A program made the translations under genes and the position numbers. Below the pieces are notes generated by a model, which saw only the letters and a list, made by a program, of their open reading frames with translations, had not been told where the DNA came from and made no database searches. DNA of 64,000 nt, from NCBI RefSeq assembly GCF_001632845.1, contig NZ_CP011994.1, positions 682,001-746,000 on the forward strand. Reading direction: 5' to 3'. Numbering within the stretch: position 1 is the first letter of the stretch; each line of letters begins with the position of its first letter. This stretch comes from Ectothiorhodospira sp. BSL-9 (GTDB taxonomy: Bacteria > Pseudomonadota > Gammaproteobacteria > Ectothiorhodospirales > Ectothiorhodospiraceae). This document shows positions 40,520-48,962 of the stretch, piece by piece.

Positions 40520-41045
40520 CGTCTCGGAGTACTATGAGGTGATCCGACTCCCCTGTGGCCGTCAGGTCACGTTCCCTTTCTCGGGGTCCGCTTTCCTTAC
40601 CTGGACCGGGCCTTTCAGGCTCCCCCTGACTCCGGCCTAGCCCTGTATCCAGATTTCTCCTTCGTGCCTCAATAGCCATATGTCATGGTTTCCCAACGGT
40701 GTTCCGGTTCAGGAGCCACAAGGGCCTCCCGCGTTCACGACGCATCTCTCGTCACATACCGTAGCTTGAGAACTCCGCCGGCTCTCTCCAGGCTCACCAA
40801 TGCGCCCGGTTCGTTTAGGCTTCACGCGCGTTACAACGCTGCCAATCCGGAACGGCTTTTCGAAGCGATTCCAGCTCAAAGGGGCTGCGTCCCCATCCGG
40901 TCTATGACGTACCCTGTGTACGCTTCACCTCTCTTGTTCGCGTGTAGCCTCAGTTCTCACCGAAGCCACCGCTCCGCCAGAGGCGCAACACTCGGTAATG
41001 GTGGGTGGTTAACCCTTTCCATGCCAGGACTTACACCCGGCCAGA
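40520..41045 (-). other. 5' ribozyme part of the decayed group II intron
   Basis: About 530 nt without an independent gene. The minus strand carries the structured 5' half of the intron and a leader frame (LIVLRDGR, joined across copy 2 to ADHMGKGVTVIH) that enters the RT. A perfect GCGCCGCGC-AAA-GCGCGGCGC hairpin lies at 41046-41066, next to the attC. Confidence 0.6.
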
Positions 41046-41105
41046 TGCGCCGCGCTTTGCGCGGCGCGCTAACGCCAAGCTCGGCTGCAGCGCCTCGTTA
41101 GCTGG
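41041..41105 (-). repeat. attC site of the HEPN cassette
   Basis: On the minus strand GCTAACGAGGCGCTGCAGCC...GGCGTTAGCGC, beginning 3-4 nt after the HEPN gene stop, plus the GC hairpin at 41046-41066. The distal core is altered or displaced by the group II intron. This orientation fits the rest of the array. Confidence 0.65.
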
Positions 41106-41108
41106 CGT

Positions 41109-41699
41109 TCAGTACGGCGCGACATTTTGAATTTCCTGCCCGAGGTGGCGCAACTCTCCGGAGAGGGTTGTGTAGCGCCCCTGCGTCTTCAGCCATGAAC
41201 CGGCGGAGCCGATGCGCTGCTGACCTGTGGCCTGTAGGACGGCGCGCTTTGACTGCGCGCTTTCGTGAGCCGCATAGTTCCGCAGTGCGGTAAGCCTCTC
41301 AAGTGGTTGGCGGTATCGCGCCTGCCGCACGATCGTGAGAAGGTAATGATTGTCAGGCACGTACTTTTTTAGCTGCTTTATCAGGCCGTCCCTGCCCTTG
41401 AAATCGAAATAGCCGCCCCCAAGAACGAGATACTCGCAGACTTCGTCCGTCAGGTGCTTAGGGAAATCTATTCCCGTGGAGTACGCGATCGTGGCAGTAT
41501 CGTTATTGATCGCCCCAACAATCGCAGAGAGCATCATCTGCTCAAACTCTCTGTACAAGCGAATAATCGCATAATCGTGGCACCAGCTTTGTTCCTTATC
41601 GCTCAGCCCGGCAGCCGATGAGGCCAGGAATGCCTCCAACTCGTCCGCCTTCGCGACGAACTCACTCGCGCACCTCTTGATGCTCTTCTTTCGTGGCAC
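41109..41699 (-). CDS. HEPN-like protein (cassette gene)
   Basis: 196 residues from a GTG at 41699, chosen because AAGGAG lies 6 nt upstream; an ATG at 41735 is the alternative. The protein is all-helical and contains LTALRNYAAHESA, an R-x4-H motif typical of HEPN ribonucleases, near residue 160. Earlier helices (AIIRLYREFEQMMLSAIVGA) resemble RiboL-PSP-HEPN-type proteins. HEPN proteins often act in toxin-antitoxin or phage defence, but no partner antitoxin is seen in the cassette. Function is inferred from the motif. Confidence 0.68.
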   Translation of the reverse strand: MPRKKSIKRCASEFVAKADELEAFLASSAAGLSDKEQSWCHDYAIIRLYREFEQMMLSAIVGAINNDTATIAYSTGIDFPKHLTDEVCEYLVLGGGYFDFKGRDGLIKQLKKYVPDNHYLLTIVRQARYRQPLERLTALRNYAAHESAQSKRAVLQATGQQRIGSAGSWLKTQGRYTTLSGELRHLGQEIQNVAPY

Positions 41700-41746
41700 G
41701 GTTGCTCCTTCTATAGCTATTAACTCGGTGACCATTCATGCTCGTC

Positions 41747-41835
41747 GTAGCTCCGTTAAGTCACTGATTTTGAAGCAAGTAAATGCAAAATAAAGTGATT
41801 TGTTTGATTGCCGGGTTAATAACGCCTAAATAAAA
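41747..41835 (-). repeat. Possible AT-rich attC site
   Basis: On the minus strand AAATCACTTTATTTTG and CAAAATCAGTGACTT form a long stem with a short loop, bordered by TTAAC elements. Position between two cassette genes fits an attC, but the cores are poor matches. Confidence 0.4.
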
Positions 41836-42530
41836 GGCGCTTTTTCAGCGTCCTTTTTGATTTTTTTGTTATGCGATGTTTCTGGGTAATACACATACTC
41901 TGAGCTTTGATTCTTTTTCATTCCAACCATTAAGAAAACGGCCATACAGAACAAGCCTACAAGAAAATTAATTGGCATAGCTATATACCATGGCTGGGCT
42001 TCCCAGAAGTCGAAGAAGTTCATAATTATTGGTTGGTTTCCATTATCTGAAAATAACCAGGCACCAAATGTAAATAAAATCATCCCTTGGGAACACAGTG
42101 ACAATAAGTTTTTTGATTCAATGTCATGCTCATGCCTTTCGCAGAATCTCAGTAAAGCTGTATTTCCATCTTCGGCTGCTTTTCTAATTAATGACTCAAT
42201 CCTTTCATGACCATCCCCAGGATAATCATTTAGTATTTTGTGATTTTTGGTGATGTAGGAAATACCTATGAGAAGAAGAGGCCAGATAATAAACCAAAAT
42301 CCAGGTAACACGGCAGCAAAAATAAACGAGAAAAGACCAACCCCAAGCAGAATATCTTGAATATCAAGAGTGGTTTTAACCCATTCCCACGAGAGTATGG
42401 TCACTCCCTCGCCATACTGGATCATAAGGATGCAATCTAAAAATGTAATACCAGCAAGTAATACAAATAGCCATGACAGCTGCATTGATTTTTGAATCGC
42501 TGAAATTTTAACTTGCTTCCATAATTCCAT
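41826..42530 (-). CDS. Hypothetical membrane protein (cassette gene)
   Basis: 234 residues from the ATG at 42530, with AGGAG 5 nt upstream. About five predicted transmembrane segments (e.g. LSWLFVLLAGITFLDCILMI; FWFIIWPLLLIGISY; AMPINFLVGLFCMAVFLMVG) and a soluble loop of about 55 residues (NYPGDGHERIESLIRKAAED...). No family recognised. The gene is strikingly AT-rich compared with the host, a sign of foreign origin. Confidence 0.75.
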   Translation of the reverse strand: MELWKQVKISAIQKSMQLSWLFVLLAGITFLDCILMIQYGEGVTILSWEWVKTTLDIQDILLGVGLFSFIFAAVLPGFWFIIWPLLLIGISYITKNHKILNDYPGDGHERIESLIRKAAEDGNTALLRFCERHEHDIESKNLLSLCSQGMILFTFGAWLFSDNGNQPIIMNFFDFWEAQPWYIAMPINFLVGLFCMAVFLMVGMKKNQSSEYVYYPETSHNKKIKKDAEKAPFI

Positions 42531-42559
42531 TTTTACTCCTTGATCGCATAACATGGGGT

Positions 42560-42620
42560 AGACCCAACATATAAGCGTTTATCTGCCGTGCGCAGCATGG
42601 CCGATAAACGTCTGTTGGAC
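42560..42620 (-). repeat. attC site upstream of the AT-rich cassette
   Basis: On the minus strand GTCCAACAGACGTTTATCGGCC, loop, GGCAGATAAACGCTTATATGTTGGGTC: both 7-bp cores (GTCCAAC, GTTGGGT) and long paired arms. One of the clearest attC sites in the window. Confidence 0.9.
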
Positions 42621-43026
42621 GAAGCCGTGTGTGCACATACTCTATAATGGGAATTGTATTGGCCGCAGCGGGCCAGGGAGGGCATTTGCAGTCCTGTGAT
42701 CAGCACGACAGGCCTTCATCGGTTCCTTCCAGACAATTTCACCCATTTCGGAGGCATCCCTGACAGTCGGTTCAGACTCAACATAGCCCGATTTCATGCT
42801 CGGTTTCAATGTCCTAGCCGCAGTCGAGCCCGACCTCTGCTAAGGCCATCTCAAAGCGGCTTATCGTCAGCGATGTTTCAGTGACTTAGCATCGTCGCTC
42901 CTGGAAAGGGAAGGGAGATACAGCCTTCGGGATTTCAGCAACCACATGCAACTGGCCGGCGCGGCATTTAGGACAAGGGTAGTGAGGCGGGTCCGCAGCC
43001 GGGGGGACTACCGGCGCTCTCGGGAC
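42621..43026. other. Cassette debris, no gene supported
   Basis: About 400 nt. Short frames on both strands carry stops; phrases such as DFMLGFNVLAAVEPDL with in-frame stops hint at a decayed gene that I cannot identify. Confidence 0.4.
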
Positions 43027-43359
43027 CTAGTCCTTCAATGCCACCCTGATCAGGTCAAGTTTGCGCCGTCGGCAACGATTGGCAAGAAAACCGTAGTGCC
43101 TCACGCGCATGAGACCTTTCGGCAGGATGTGCTGCAGGAAGCGACGCACGAACTCTTGCCCGGTCAAGGTCATGACCTTGCGTTGCTCGCTCCGATAATC
43201 TTTGTAGGTAAACTGAACTCCATCATCATCCACTCCCAGTATCCGCCGGTTGGTGATGGCGATGCGATAGGTATATCCGAGAAACCACGCTGGCACATGG
43301 TGTCCAGCATCTGATGACGAAGGGGTGTCATGGCGATTCTCCTCTCGAACCTCGGCCAA
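43027..43359 (-). pseudogene. IS91-family transposase fragment
   Basis: The frame contains PAWFLGYTYRIAITNRRILGV, FTYKDYRSEQRKVMTLTGQE and FVRRFLQHILPKGLMRVRHY-GFLANRCR, which is the C-terminal part of the IS91 rolling-circle transposase (LGRYTHRVAISNRR... RIRHYGFLANR). The catalytic N-terminal half is missing. Only a relic. Confidence 0.85.
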
Positions 43360-43440
43360 GGAGGCGGCCCTGAAAGGAGTTTCGATGAATAATTGCTCTG
43401 CGGGGGCGAAGACGGGGAAAGCTGCCGCTAATGCGGCTTA

Positions 43441-43535
43441 GTTCAACGTTTGGGTTAGCCGGCCCCGCCACTGAGCCAGACCGGCTTTGCCACCGCCGAG
43501 CTTACCGGGGTCCGGCTGAACCCATTGTTAGGGGC
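43441..43535 (-). repeat. attC site at the right edge of the island
   Basis: On the minus strand GCCCCTAACAATGGGTTCAGCCGGAC, a variable centre, GGCCGGCTAACCCAAACGTTGAAC. Arms GGGTTCAGCCGGA / CCGGCTAACCC pair with the usual offset. It has the same orientation as the other sites and is the last one to the right. Confidence 0.85.
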
Positions 43536-43581
43536 GGCGATGGGCGCTACCATCTCCCTGGTAGCTATTTCTGGAGTTCCT

Positions 43582-43821
43582 ATGACCGCTGAGCCGTTGC
43601 AGCGCCTACGCTCCGAAGCCCTGGCACTTTCCGAGGCTGAACGGGCGGAATTGGCCCATGATCTGATCCAAAGCCTTGATGCGCCCCGTGACAATGGGGT
43701 CGAAGATGCCTGGGAGCGTGAAATTTCCCGTCGAATCGGTGAGATCGATGCGGGACAGGCAGGATTGGTGGAGCGGTCTGAATTTCGTAGGCGTATGCGC
43801 GAAAGAATTGAGCGCGAATAG
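43582..43821 (+). CDS. Putative addiction-module antitoxin
   Basis: 79 residues from the ATG at 43582 with GGAG about 8 nt upstream. LQRLRSEALALSEAERAELAHDLIQSLD and DAWEREISRRIGEIDAGQAG are the putative addiction module component family. It overlaps the following toxin start by 1 nt. It lies next to the outermost attC but on the opposite strand to the cassettes. Confidence 0.88.
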   Translation: MTAEPLQRLRSEALALSEAERAELAHDLIQSLDAPRDNGVEDAWEREISRRIGEIDAGQAGLVERSEFRRRMRERIERE

Positions 43822-44048
43822 TGCCCCGGTTGCGAGTTCTCCGCCAGGCTGCCGACGAAGCGGAAGCGGCGGCGGCTTGGTATGAGCAAGGACGACCGGG
43901 CCTTGGGGCTGAGTTTTTTGAGGCCATTGAAGCTGGCCTTGATGTTATCGATATCGTTGTCGTCGATCGCGGCGATGAACGGCTCGTTGTAGCGTTTGCT
44001 CATCATTCTCGGAATCCTGGCTATTGGCGAGATCGTACTAGCCCCTAA
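43821..44048 (+). pseudogene. ParE/RelE-type toxin with internal deletion
   Basis: 75 residues from a GTG at 43821. The start (PRLRVLRQAADEAEAAAAWY, EQGRPGLGAEFFEAIEAGLD) and the end (DRGDERLVVAFAHHSRNPGY-WRDR) match ParE proteins of about 95-100 residues. The middle beta-strand region carrying the conserved RR-x-LRRFP segment is absent, as if about 25 codons were deleted in frame. Likely inactive, though possibly a natural short variant. Confidence 0.75.
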
Positions 44049-44162
44049 TAGCATTCCTGCAGAAATACCCGCTTCCCACAGACAAGGAACAGGCGCAAAC
44101 GGTGCGCTCATTTCAGTCATGGTAGCCCCCTATGCATTCGATGCGGACGATAGTCCTCGATG

Positions 44163-45071
44163 CTAAGCGGTCCCGGAAACACGTTCCGCTCGCTCTTCGG
44201 GGTCAACACGGACCTGATGCCGCAGGTGGGGTCGCAGCCAGTCCAGGATGGGGTCCACGTGACGGGCGAATCCGTCGGGGTCGTTATGCTGCACATCGGG
44301 CAATTTGAGCAACGTGGCCTGGGGGTTCTCCTGGGCCAGACGGTGGGCGTGCCAGGGAGGCACCACCGTATCCTGGCAACCATGCACCAGCAGCAGCGGC
44401 GCCTTGATCTTCGCCACGGTGGTGCGCGGGGCGATGTCATCGAAGCGATGGCCGATGAGCCATTCCACGCTGCGATTGATGATCAGCCCCAACGGCCGGC
44501 GGGGGATGCCCCGCTCCTGGAGCCAGCCGTTCATCATGGGTTCGGGGTGGGAGAAGGCAGACAGACTGATCACCGCCCGGATCCCCGGGTTGCGCGAGGC
44601 GGTGAGCAGCACTGCCCCGGCCCCCACGGAATGCCCCAGCAGGATGAAATCCCCGTAGCCTCGCGCCCGTAATCCGGCCATGACGGCTTCGGCATCCTCG
44701 GCAAAGCGGGGCAGCGAGGCAAAGGTGTCATCATCGCTCTGGCCATGGCAACGGGCATCGAACACCGCCACGTTGAGCCCCTCACTCAGCAGCCTTGGCA
44801 CCATGAACAGCAGATGCGAGCCATTGGCCCCCCAGCCATGCACCATGACCACCACCGGCGCGCCGGGGTGGCTCAGATACCAGGCGGCGGACAGGGTCCG
44901 CCCCCGGCGCGTGGGCACCCGGACCCGTTCGGCCGGGATGGCCAGGCTTTCAGGGTCATTCACCCAGCGCCGATCCCGGATGCGAAAGGCGCGCTGCAAC
45001 CACAGGCGCAGGGAGAACAGGACCACGGTAATCAGCACCGTTGCCCCGATGAGGGATATCAAGATTGTCAT
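44163..45071 (-). CDS. Membrane-anchored alpha/beta hydrolase
   Basis: 302 residues from the ATG at 45071. An N-terminal transmembrane helix (ILISLIGATVLITVVLFSLRL) is followed by an alpha/beta hydrolase fold with oxyanion HGWG, nucleophile elbow GHSVGAG, an Asp in GCQDTVVP and a His in VQHNDPDG. Substrate unknown. It is divergent from the small membrane protein at 45149. Confidence 0.87.
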   Translation of the reverse strand: MTILISLIGATVLITVVLFSLRLWLQRAFRIRDRRWVNDPESLAIPAERVRVPTRRGRTLSAAWYLSHPGAPVVVMVHGWGANGSHLLFMVPRLLSEGLNVAVFDARCHGQSDDDTFASLPRFAEDAEAVMAGLRARGYGDFILLGHSVGAGAVLLTASRNPGIRAVISLSAFSHPEPMMNGWLQERGIPRRPLGLIINRSVEWLIGHRFDDIAPRTTVAKIKAPLLLVHGCQDTVVPPWHAHRLAQENPQATLLKLPDVQHNDPDGFARHVDPILDWLRPHLRHQVRVDPEERAERVSGTA

Positions 45072-45148
45072 GGCATCCAGGGGGCCGACCGGCCCCGATT
45101 CAAGTGATATTCCAGGGCACTTCCGCCCCGAGGCGTGTTCAAACAGGC

Positions 45149-45292
45149 ATGGACATTCCACTACTGATCATCGGCGCCCTTCTGTTCGCCACCCTGACGG
45201 CCTTCGTGCTGGGTATACTGCCTTACCCGATAGGCTGGATCATTCTGACCATGGCTTTCATCGGGCGCCTGATGTTCATCAAGGCGCGTTGA
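45149..45292 (+). CDS. Small hydrophobic membrane protein
   Basis: 47 residues, nearly all one or two transmembrane segments (IPLLIIGALLFATLTAFVLG, GWIILTMAFIGRLMFIK). No family recognised. A modest upstream AAACAGG precedes the ATG. Small size makes the call uncertain. Confidence 0.5.
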   Translation: MDIPLLIIGALLFATLTAFVLGILPYPIGWIILTMAFIGRLMFIKAR

Positions 45293-45636
45293 TGGCATTT
45301 AGCGGCCTTGGGCCAGTATAATAACCAACCATCGGCTCACCATTGATCACGGAGCCCACCTCCGGGCATGATCAGGGCAAATACCGAACGACGGGATGCG
45401 CAGCCCAAAGCTTTGGCCGCGCCCCTTGGCATGGCGCCAGGCGTGGAGTTGAATTCACGCAGGCCCCGGGGCATTAGGCCCCATTCCGAAAGGCTGTGAT
45501 GACACCACCTTTCACTGGCGGCGGGCTGGTGCCCGTCTATGGCCGAATACCCGACCCTATACCCGATCTTGAAGTCATCCACCCAGGGTGGTCGGCCTGA
45601 AACCGAAGCAAATGATCCTGCCCCTGGAGCAAACTG
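45293..45636. other. 344-nt intergenic region with several hairpins
   Basis: No convincing gene. Short paired segments occur, e.g. GGCCCCGGGGCATTAGGCC near 45452 and AAAGCTTT near 45410. A structured leader or small RNA is possible but unproven. GGAG 9 nt before 45637 serves the dsbA-like gene. Confidence 0.35.
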
Positions 45637-46275
45637 ATGCCGTTGACCCGACGTCGATTCAATCAATTCCTGATAGGAGGGCTGGGCCTGACCCTTGCCC
45701 CCGTCACCCTGGCCGAATTGCAGGAGGGCCGGGACTGGCGCGCCATCTCCCGCCCCCAGAGCGAGGCCCCTGAGGGCAAGATCGAGCTGCTCAAGTTCTT
45801 TTCCTACGGCTGCCCCTTCTGTGGCCAGCTCAATCAGGTGATGAAGCCCTGGCTTGAGGACTTACCGGAGGATGTGGTGTTCCGCCGTGTTCCGGTCTCC
45901 TTCAATCGCTCTGCCTGGGCCAATCTCTCCCGCCTTTACTTCGCCCTGGAGGCCACCGGGGAACTGGAACGACTGGACCAGGAGGTCTTCGATGCCATCG
46001 GCGAGCGCCGTGAACGGCTGTTCACCGAGCAGGCGATCATGGACTGGATGGACGACCGCGACGTGGATACCGAACGGTTTGCCGAAGCCTTCCATGCCTC
46101 CCGTACTCAAACCCTGGTGGCGCGCGGCGACCGGTTGCAGTCCCGATACCGCATCAACAGCGTCCCCACCCTGGTGGTGGATGGCCGCTACGTGGTGGTG
46201 GGCGAAGATGCCCGCACCTATCAGGACCTGCTGGATATCACCGAACAACTCATGGACAAGGCCCGTGCCACCTGA
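45637..46275 (+). CDS. dsbA: DsbA-family thiol:disulfide interchange protein
   Basis: 212 residues. N-terminal TRRRFNQFLIGGLGLTLAP looks like a twin-arginine or Arg-rich export signal. The DsbA domain has the active site YGCPFCGQ (CPFC rather than the common CPHC), the inserted helical domain, and cis-Pro in SVPTLVVDG. It would oxidise cysteine pairs in periplasmic proteins. The changed dipeptide suggests a different redox potential. Confidence 0.9.
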   Translation: MPLTRRRFNQFLIGGLGLTLAPVTLAELQEGRDWRAISRPQSEAPEGKIELLKFFSYGCPFCGQLNQVMKPWLEDLPEDVVFRRVPVSFNRSAWANLSRLYFALEATGELERLDQEVFDAIGERRERLFTEQAIMDWMDDRDVDTERFAEAFHASRTQTLVARGDRLQSRYRINSVPTLVVDGRYVVVGEDARTYQDLLDITEQLMDKARAT

Positions 46276-46390
46276 TCCCTCGCCCACCCGCCTTGCAATC
46301 CCCTCATCCTTTCATGGAGACAAAGACCATGATGTCAGCCATTCACCTGTCATCCCGCCTACCCTGGCTCATCCACGCGACGACCTAGCC

Positions 46391-46693
46391 ATGAACGATT
46401 CCCAACCCACCTCTCCGCGCCGTCGGCTGCAAAGCCTGCTGGCCATTCCCGATAGCCAGCGCACCGAAGAACAATGGGATGAGCTCATCGAGCTGGAAAT
46501 CTCCCTGGCTCCGGTCAACCAGAAAAAACCCGGCGAACAAACCGCCGAACCGGCTGGCCGCGCACCACGCGGCGGCGGGCCCAAGCGCCCCCGTGCCGGC
46601 GGCAACGGCGGTGCACGCAAGAAGACCTTCAGCAACAAGAAGACCGCCTCGCAGGGCGGCCGCAGCGCCCCCCGGGGAGCCGTAAGCGAGTAG
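46391..46693 (+). CDS. Hypothetical basic low-complexity protein
   Basis: 100 residues. A short helical N-terminus (RRRLQSLLAIPDSQRTEEQWDELIELE) is followed by a tail rich in Gly, Ala, Arg, Lys and Pro (PRGGGPKRPRAGGNGG). It may bind nucleic acid, but no family is recognised. It ends 21 nt from the convergent spoT stop. Confidence 0.6.
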   Translation: MNDSQPTSPRRRLQSLLAIPDSQRTEEQWDELIELEISLAPVNQKKPGEQTAEPAGRAPRGGGPKRPRAGGNGGARKKTFSNKKTASQGGRSAPRGAVSE

Positions 46694-46714
46694 GACCGAC
46701 CCGCGCCGGGGGCC

Positions 46715-48904
46715 TTATCCCCGTGCCCGGGAGATGCGCAGCACCTCGGGCACCCGGCGCAGGCGGCGCATCAGGTCCGCCAGGTGCTTGCGGCTGCGCA
46801 CGCTCAGGGTGAATGTGATGGTCGAGGCATGACCATCACGTTCGTCGAACGAGACATTCTCGATATTCGAACCCATATCGGCGATCACCGAGGCCAGATT
46901 CGCCAGCACACCCCTTTTATTGGCGGTCTGTGCGCGGATGGCAGCGGCGTATTCCTGAGTCGAGTCCTCCGACCAGGCCACCGGTATCCACTTGTCCGGC
47001 TTGTTGCGATACTCCGCCACGTTGCGACATTGCTCGCGATGCACCACCAGCCCCCGGCCGGCACTCATCACGCCCACGATGGGGTCGCCGGGTATGGGGT
47101 GACAGCACTTGGCGAATGACAGCACCATGCCTTCGGTGCCCTTGACCGCCAGGGGCTTGCCCAAGGTGGCCGGCGAAGGCGCAGCCTCATCGGCTCCTGC
47201 GTCCGCATCATCGCTGCAAAGACGCCGCGCCACCAGGGTGGCCATGCGGTTGCCCAACCCCACGTCGCCCAGCAAGGCGTCCAGATTGGGGAGTTGCAGA
47301 TCCTCCAGCAGGCCCTGCATCTGCTCCGGGGGGATCTCCTCCAGGCTCTTGCCGACGCCGATCAGGGCCTTGTCCAGCAAGCGACGGCCGAGGCTGACCG
47401 CCTCATCCTGCTGCAGGTTCTTGAGGTAATGTCGAATCGCGGCCCGGGCCTTGCCGGTGACCACAAAATTCAGCCAGGCGGGATTGGGGCGTGCGCCAGG
47501 GGCGGTGATCACCTCCACCGTGCGGCCACTCTCCAGCTTGGTGGACAGCGGCGCCAGGCGCCGGTCGATCTTGGCCGCCACGCAGGTGTTGCCCACATCC
47601 GAGTGCACTGCGTAGGCAAAGTCCACCGCCGTGGCTCCCTTGGGCAACTCCATGATCTCGCCCCGGGGCGTGAAGATGTAGACCTCTTCGGGGAACAGGT
47701 CCACCTTCACGTTTTCCAGGAACTCCATGGAGTTGCCAGCGGCCTGCTGGATCTCCAGCACGCCCTTGAGCCATTCCCGGGCCCGGGCCTGGGCAGAGGC
47801 GGACTGACGATCGCCAGCCTTGTAAAGCCAGTGGGCGGCGATGCCGCTTTCCGCCACCCGGTCCATCTCCTCGGTACGGATCTGTACCTCGATGGGGATG
47901 CCATGGGGGCCAAACAGGACGGTATGCAGGCTCTGGTAGCCGTTGGCCTTGGGGATGGCGATGTAGTCCTTGAAGCGACCAGGCACCGGCTTGTACAGGT
48001 TGTGGACCACGCCCAGGGCCCGATAACAGGCATCCACATCGGTGACCACGATGCGGATGGCAAAGACGTCGAAGACCTCTTCGAAGGACAGGCGTTTTTG
48101 CCGCATCTTGCGGTAGATGCTGTAGAGGTTCTTCTCCCGGCCGATGATGCGCGAGACAATCCCCGCCTCCTCCATGCGCGAGCAGATGGCCGTCTCGATC
48201 TTCTGCATGACCTCCTTGCGATGGCCACGGGATTTTTTCACCGCATCCTGGAGCACCTTGTAGCGCAGCGGGTTGTGGGAGGCGAACCCCAGCACTTCCA
48301 GTTCACGCCGGATGGCGTTCATGCCCAGGCGCTGTGCTATGGGGGCGTAGATCTCCAGGGTTTCCCGGGCGATGCGTCGCCCCTTGTCGGGCCGCATGAC
48401 CCCCAGGGTGCGCATGTTGTGCAGGCGATCCGCCAGCTTGACCATGATCACCCGCAGGTCCCGGGTGATGGCCAGCATCATCTTGCGGAAGTTCTCGGCC
48501 TGCGCCTCGGCCTTGGAGCGGAACTTGAGATGGGTGAGTTTGGAGACGCCATCCACCAGTTCGGCTACATCCTCGCCAAACTCCTCGATGATGCGTTCCT
48601 TGCTGATGTGGGTGTCCTCCATGACGTCATGGAGGATGGCAGCGATGATGCTGCGGTGGTCCATCCGCATCTCGGCCATGGTCTTGGCCACGGCCAGGGG
48701 ATGGACGATATAGGGGTCGCCGCTCAGGCGGGTCTGGCCCTCATGGGCCTCCGCGCCGAACAGATAGGCGCGATACACCTCGCTGACCTGGTCGGGCTCC
48801 AGGTAGCTCTCCAGATAGGCGCACAGATCCTTGGCCATGAACCGGGTGGTGTCCAGGGACGCGGAGGGATTGGTGGCCTGGCTGGGTGTGGCACTCTCGA
48901 CCAT
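46715..48904 (-). CDS. spoT: Bifunctional (p)ppGpp synthetase/hydrolase
   Basis: 729 residues. The HD hydrolase domain contains AILHDVMEDTHIS. The synthetase domain contains GRFKDYIAIPKANGYQSLHT. TGS (VYIFTPRGEIMELPKGATAVDFAYAVH) and C-terminal ACT domains (ANLASVIADMGSNIENVSFD) follow. The intact His-Asp pair supports hydrolase activity, hence SpoT rather than RelA. It controls the stringent response. The order gmk-rpoZ-spoT is the usual gammaproteobacterial operon. Confidence 0.96.
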   Translation of the reverse strand: MVESATPSQATNPSASLDTTRFMAKDLCAYLESYLEPDQVSEVYRAYLFGAEAHEGQTRLSGDPYIVHPLAVAKTMAEMRMDHRSIIAAILHDVMEDTHISKERIIEEFGEDVAELVDGVSKLTHLKFRSKAEAQAENFRKMMLAITRDLRVIMVKLADRLHNMRTLGVMRPDKGRRIARETLEIYAPIAQRLGMNAIRRELEVLGFASHNPLRYKVLQDAVKKSRGHRKEVMQKIETAICSRMEEAGIVSRIIGREKNLYSIYRKMRQKRLSFEEVFDVFAIRIVVTDVDACYRALGVVHNLYKPVPGRFKDYIAIPKANGYQSLHTVLFGPHGIPIEVQIRTEEMDRVAESGIAAHWLYKAGDRQSASAQARAREWLKGVLEIQQAAGNSMEFLENVKVDLFPEEVYIFTPRGEIMELPKGATAVDFAYAVHSDVGNTCVAAKIDRRLAPLSTKLESGRTVEVITAPGARPNPAWLNFVVTGKARAAIRHYLKNLQQDEAVSLGRRLLDKALIGVGKSLEEIPPEQMQGLLEDLQLPNLDALLGDVGLGNRMATLVARRLCSDDADAGADEAAPSPATLGKPLAVKGTEGMVLSFAKCCHPIPGDPIVGVMSAGRGLVVHREQCRNVAEYRNKPDKWIPVAWSEDSTQEYAAAIRAQTANKRGVLANLASVIADMGSNIENVSFDERDGHASTITFTLSVRSRKHLADLMRRLRRVPEVLRISRARG

Positions 48905-48962
48905 GGGGCATGCTTGCGGGCCTGTCTTGCCCGCGGATCCCGATGAGGATCCGCACGGGGGA

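Larger units (their letters stand above)
32120..41045 (-). mobile_element. Decayed group II intron split by two transposon copies
   Basis: Domain V lies at 32153-32186 (GAGCCCGGTGCGGG / CCGCACGCCGGGATCT on the minus strand). A domain VI stem and a 3' end near 32120 (...CCTAC) follow. The reverse transcriptase pieces lie at 32222-32507, 35966-37060 and near 40514-40679; the 5' ribozyme part extends to about 41045. Removing the two 3.45-kb transposons and their 6-bp duplications restores a continuous intron of roughly 2 kb. The 5' boundary is uncertain. Confidence 0.75.

Noticed and set aside
24278-43545. CRISPR array
   Set aside because: The repeated palindromes in the island are attC-like, of differing sequence and irregular spacing, with genes between; there are no short identical repeats with unique spacers and no cas genes.
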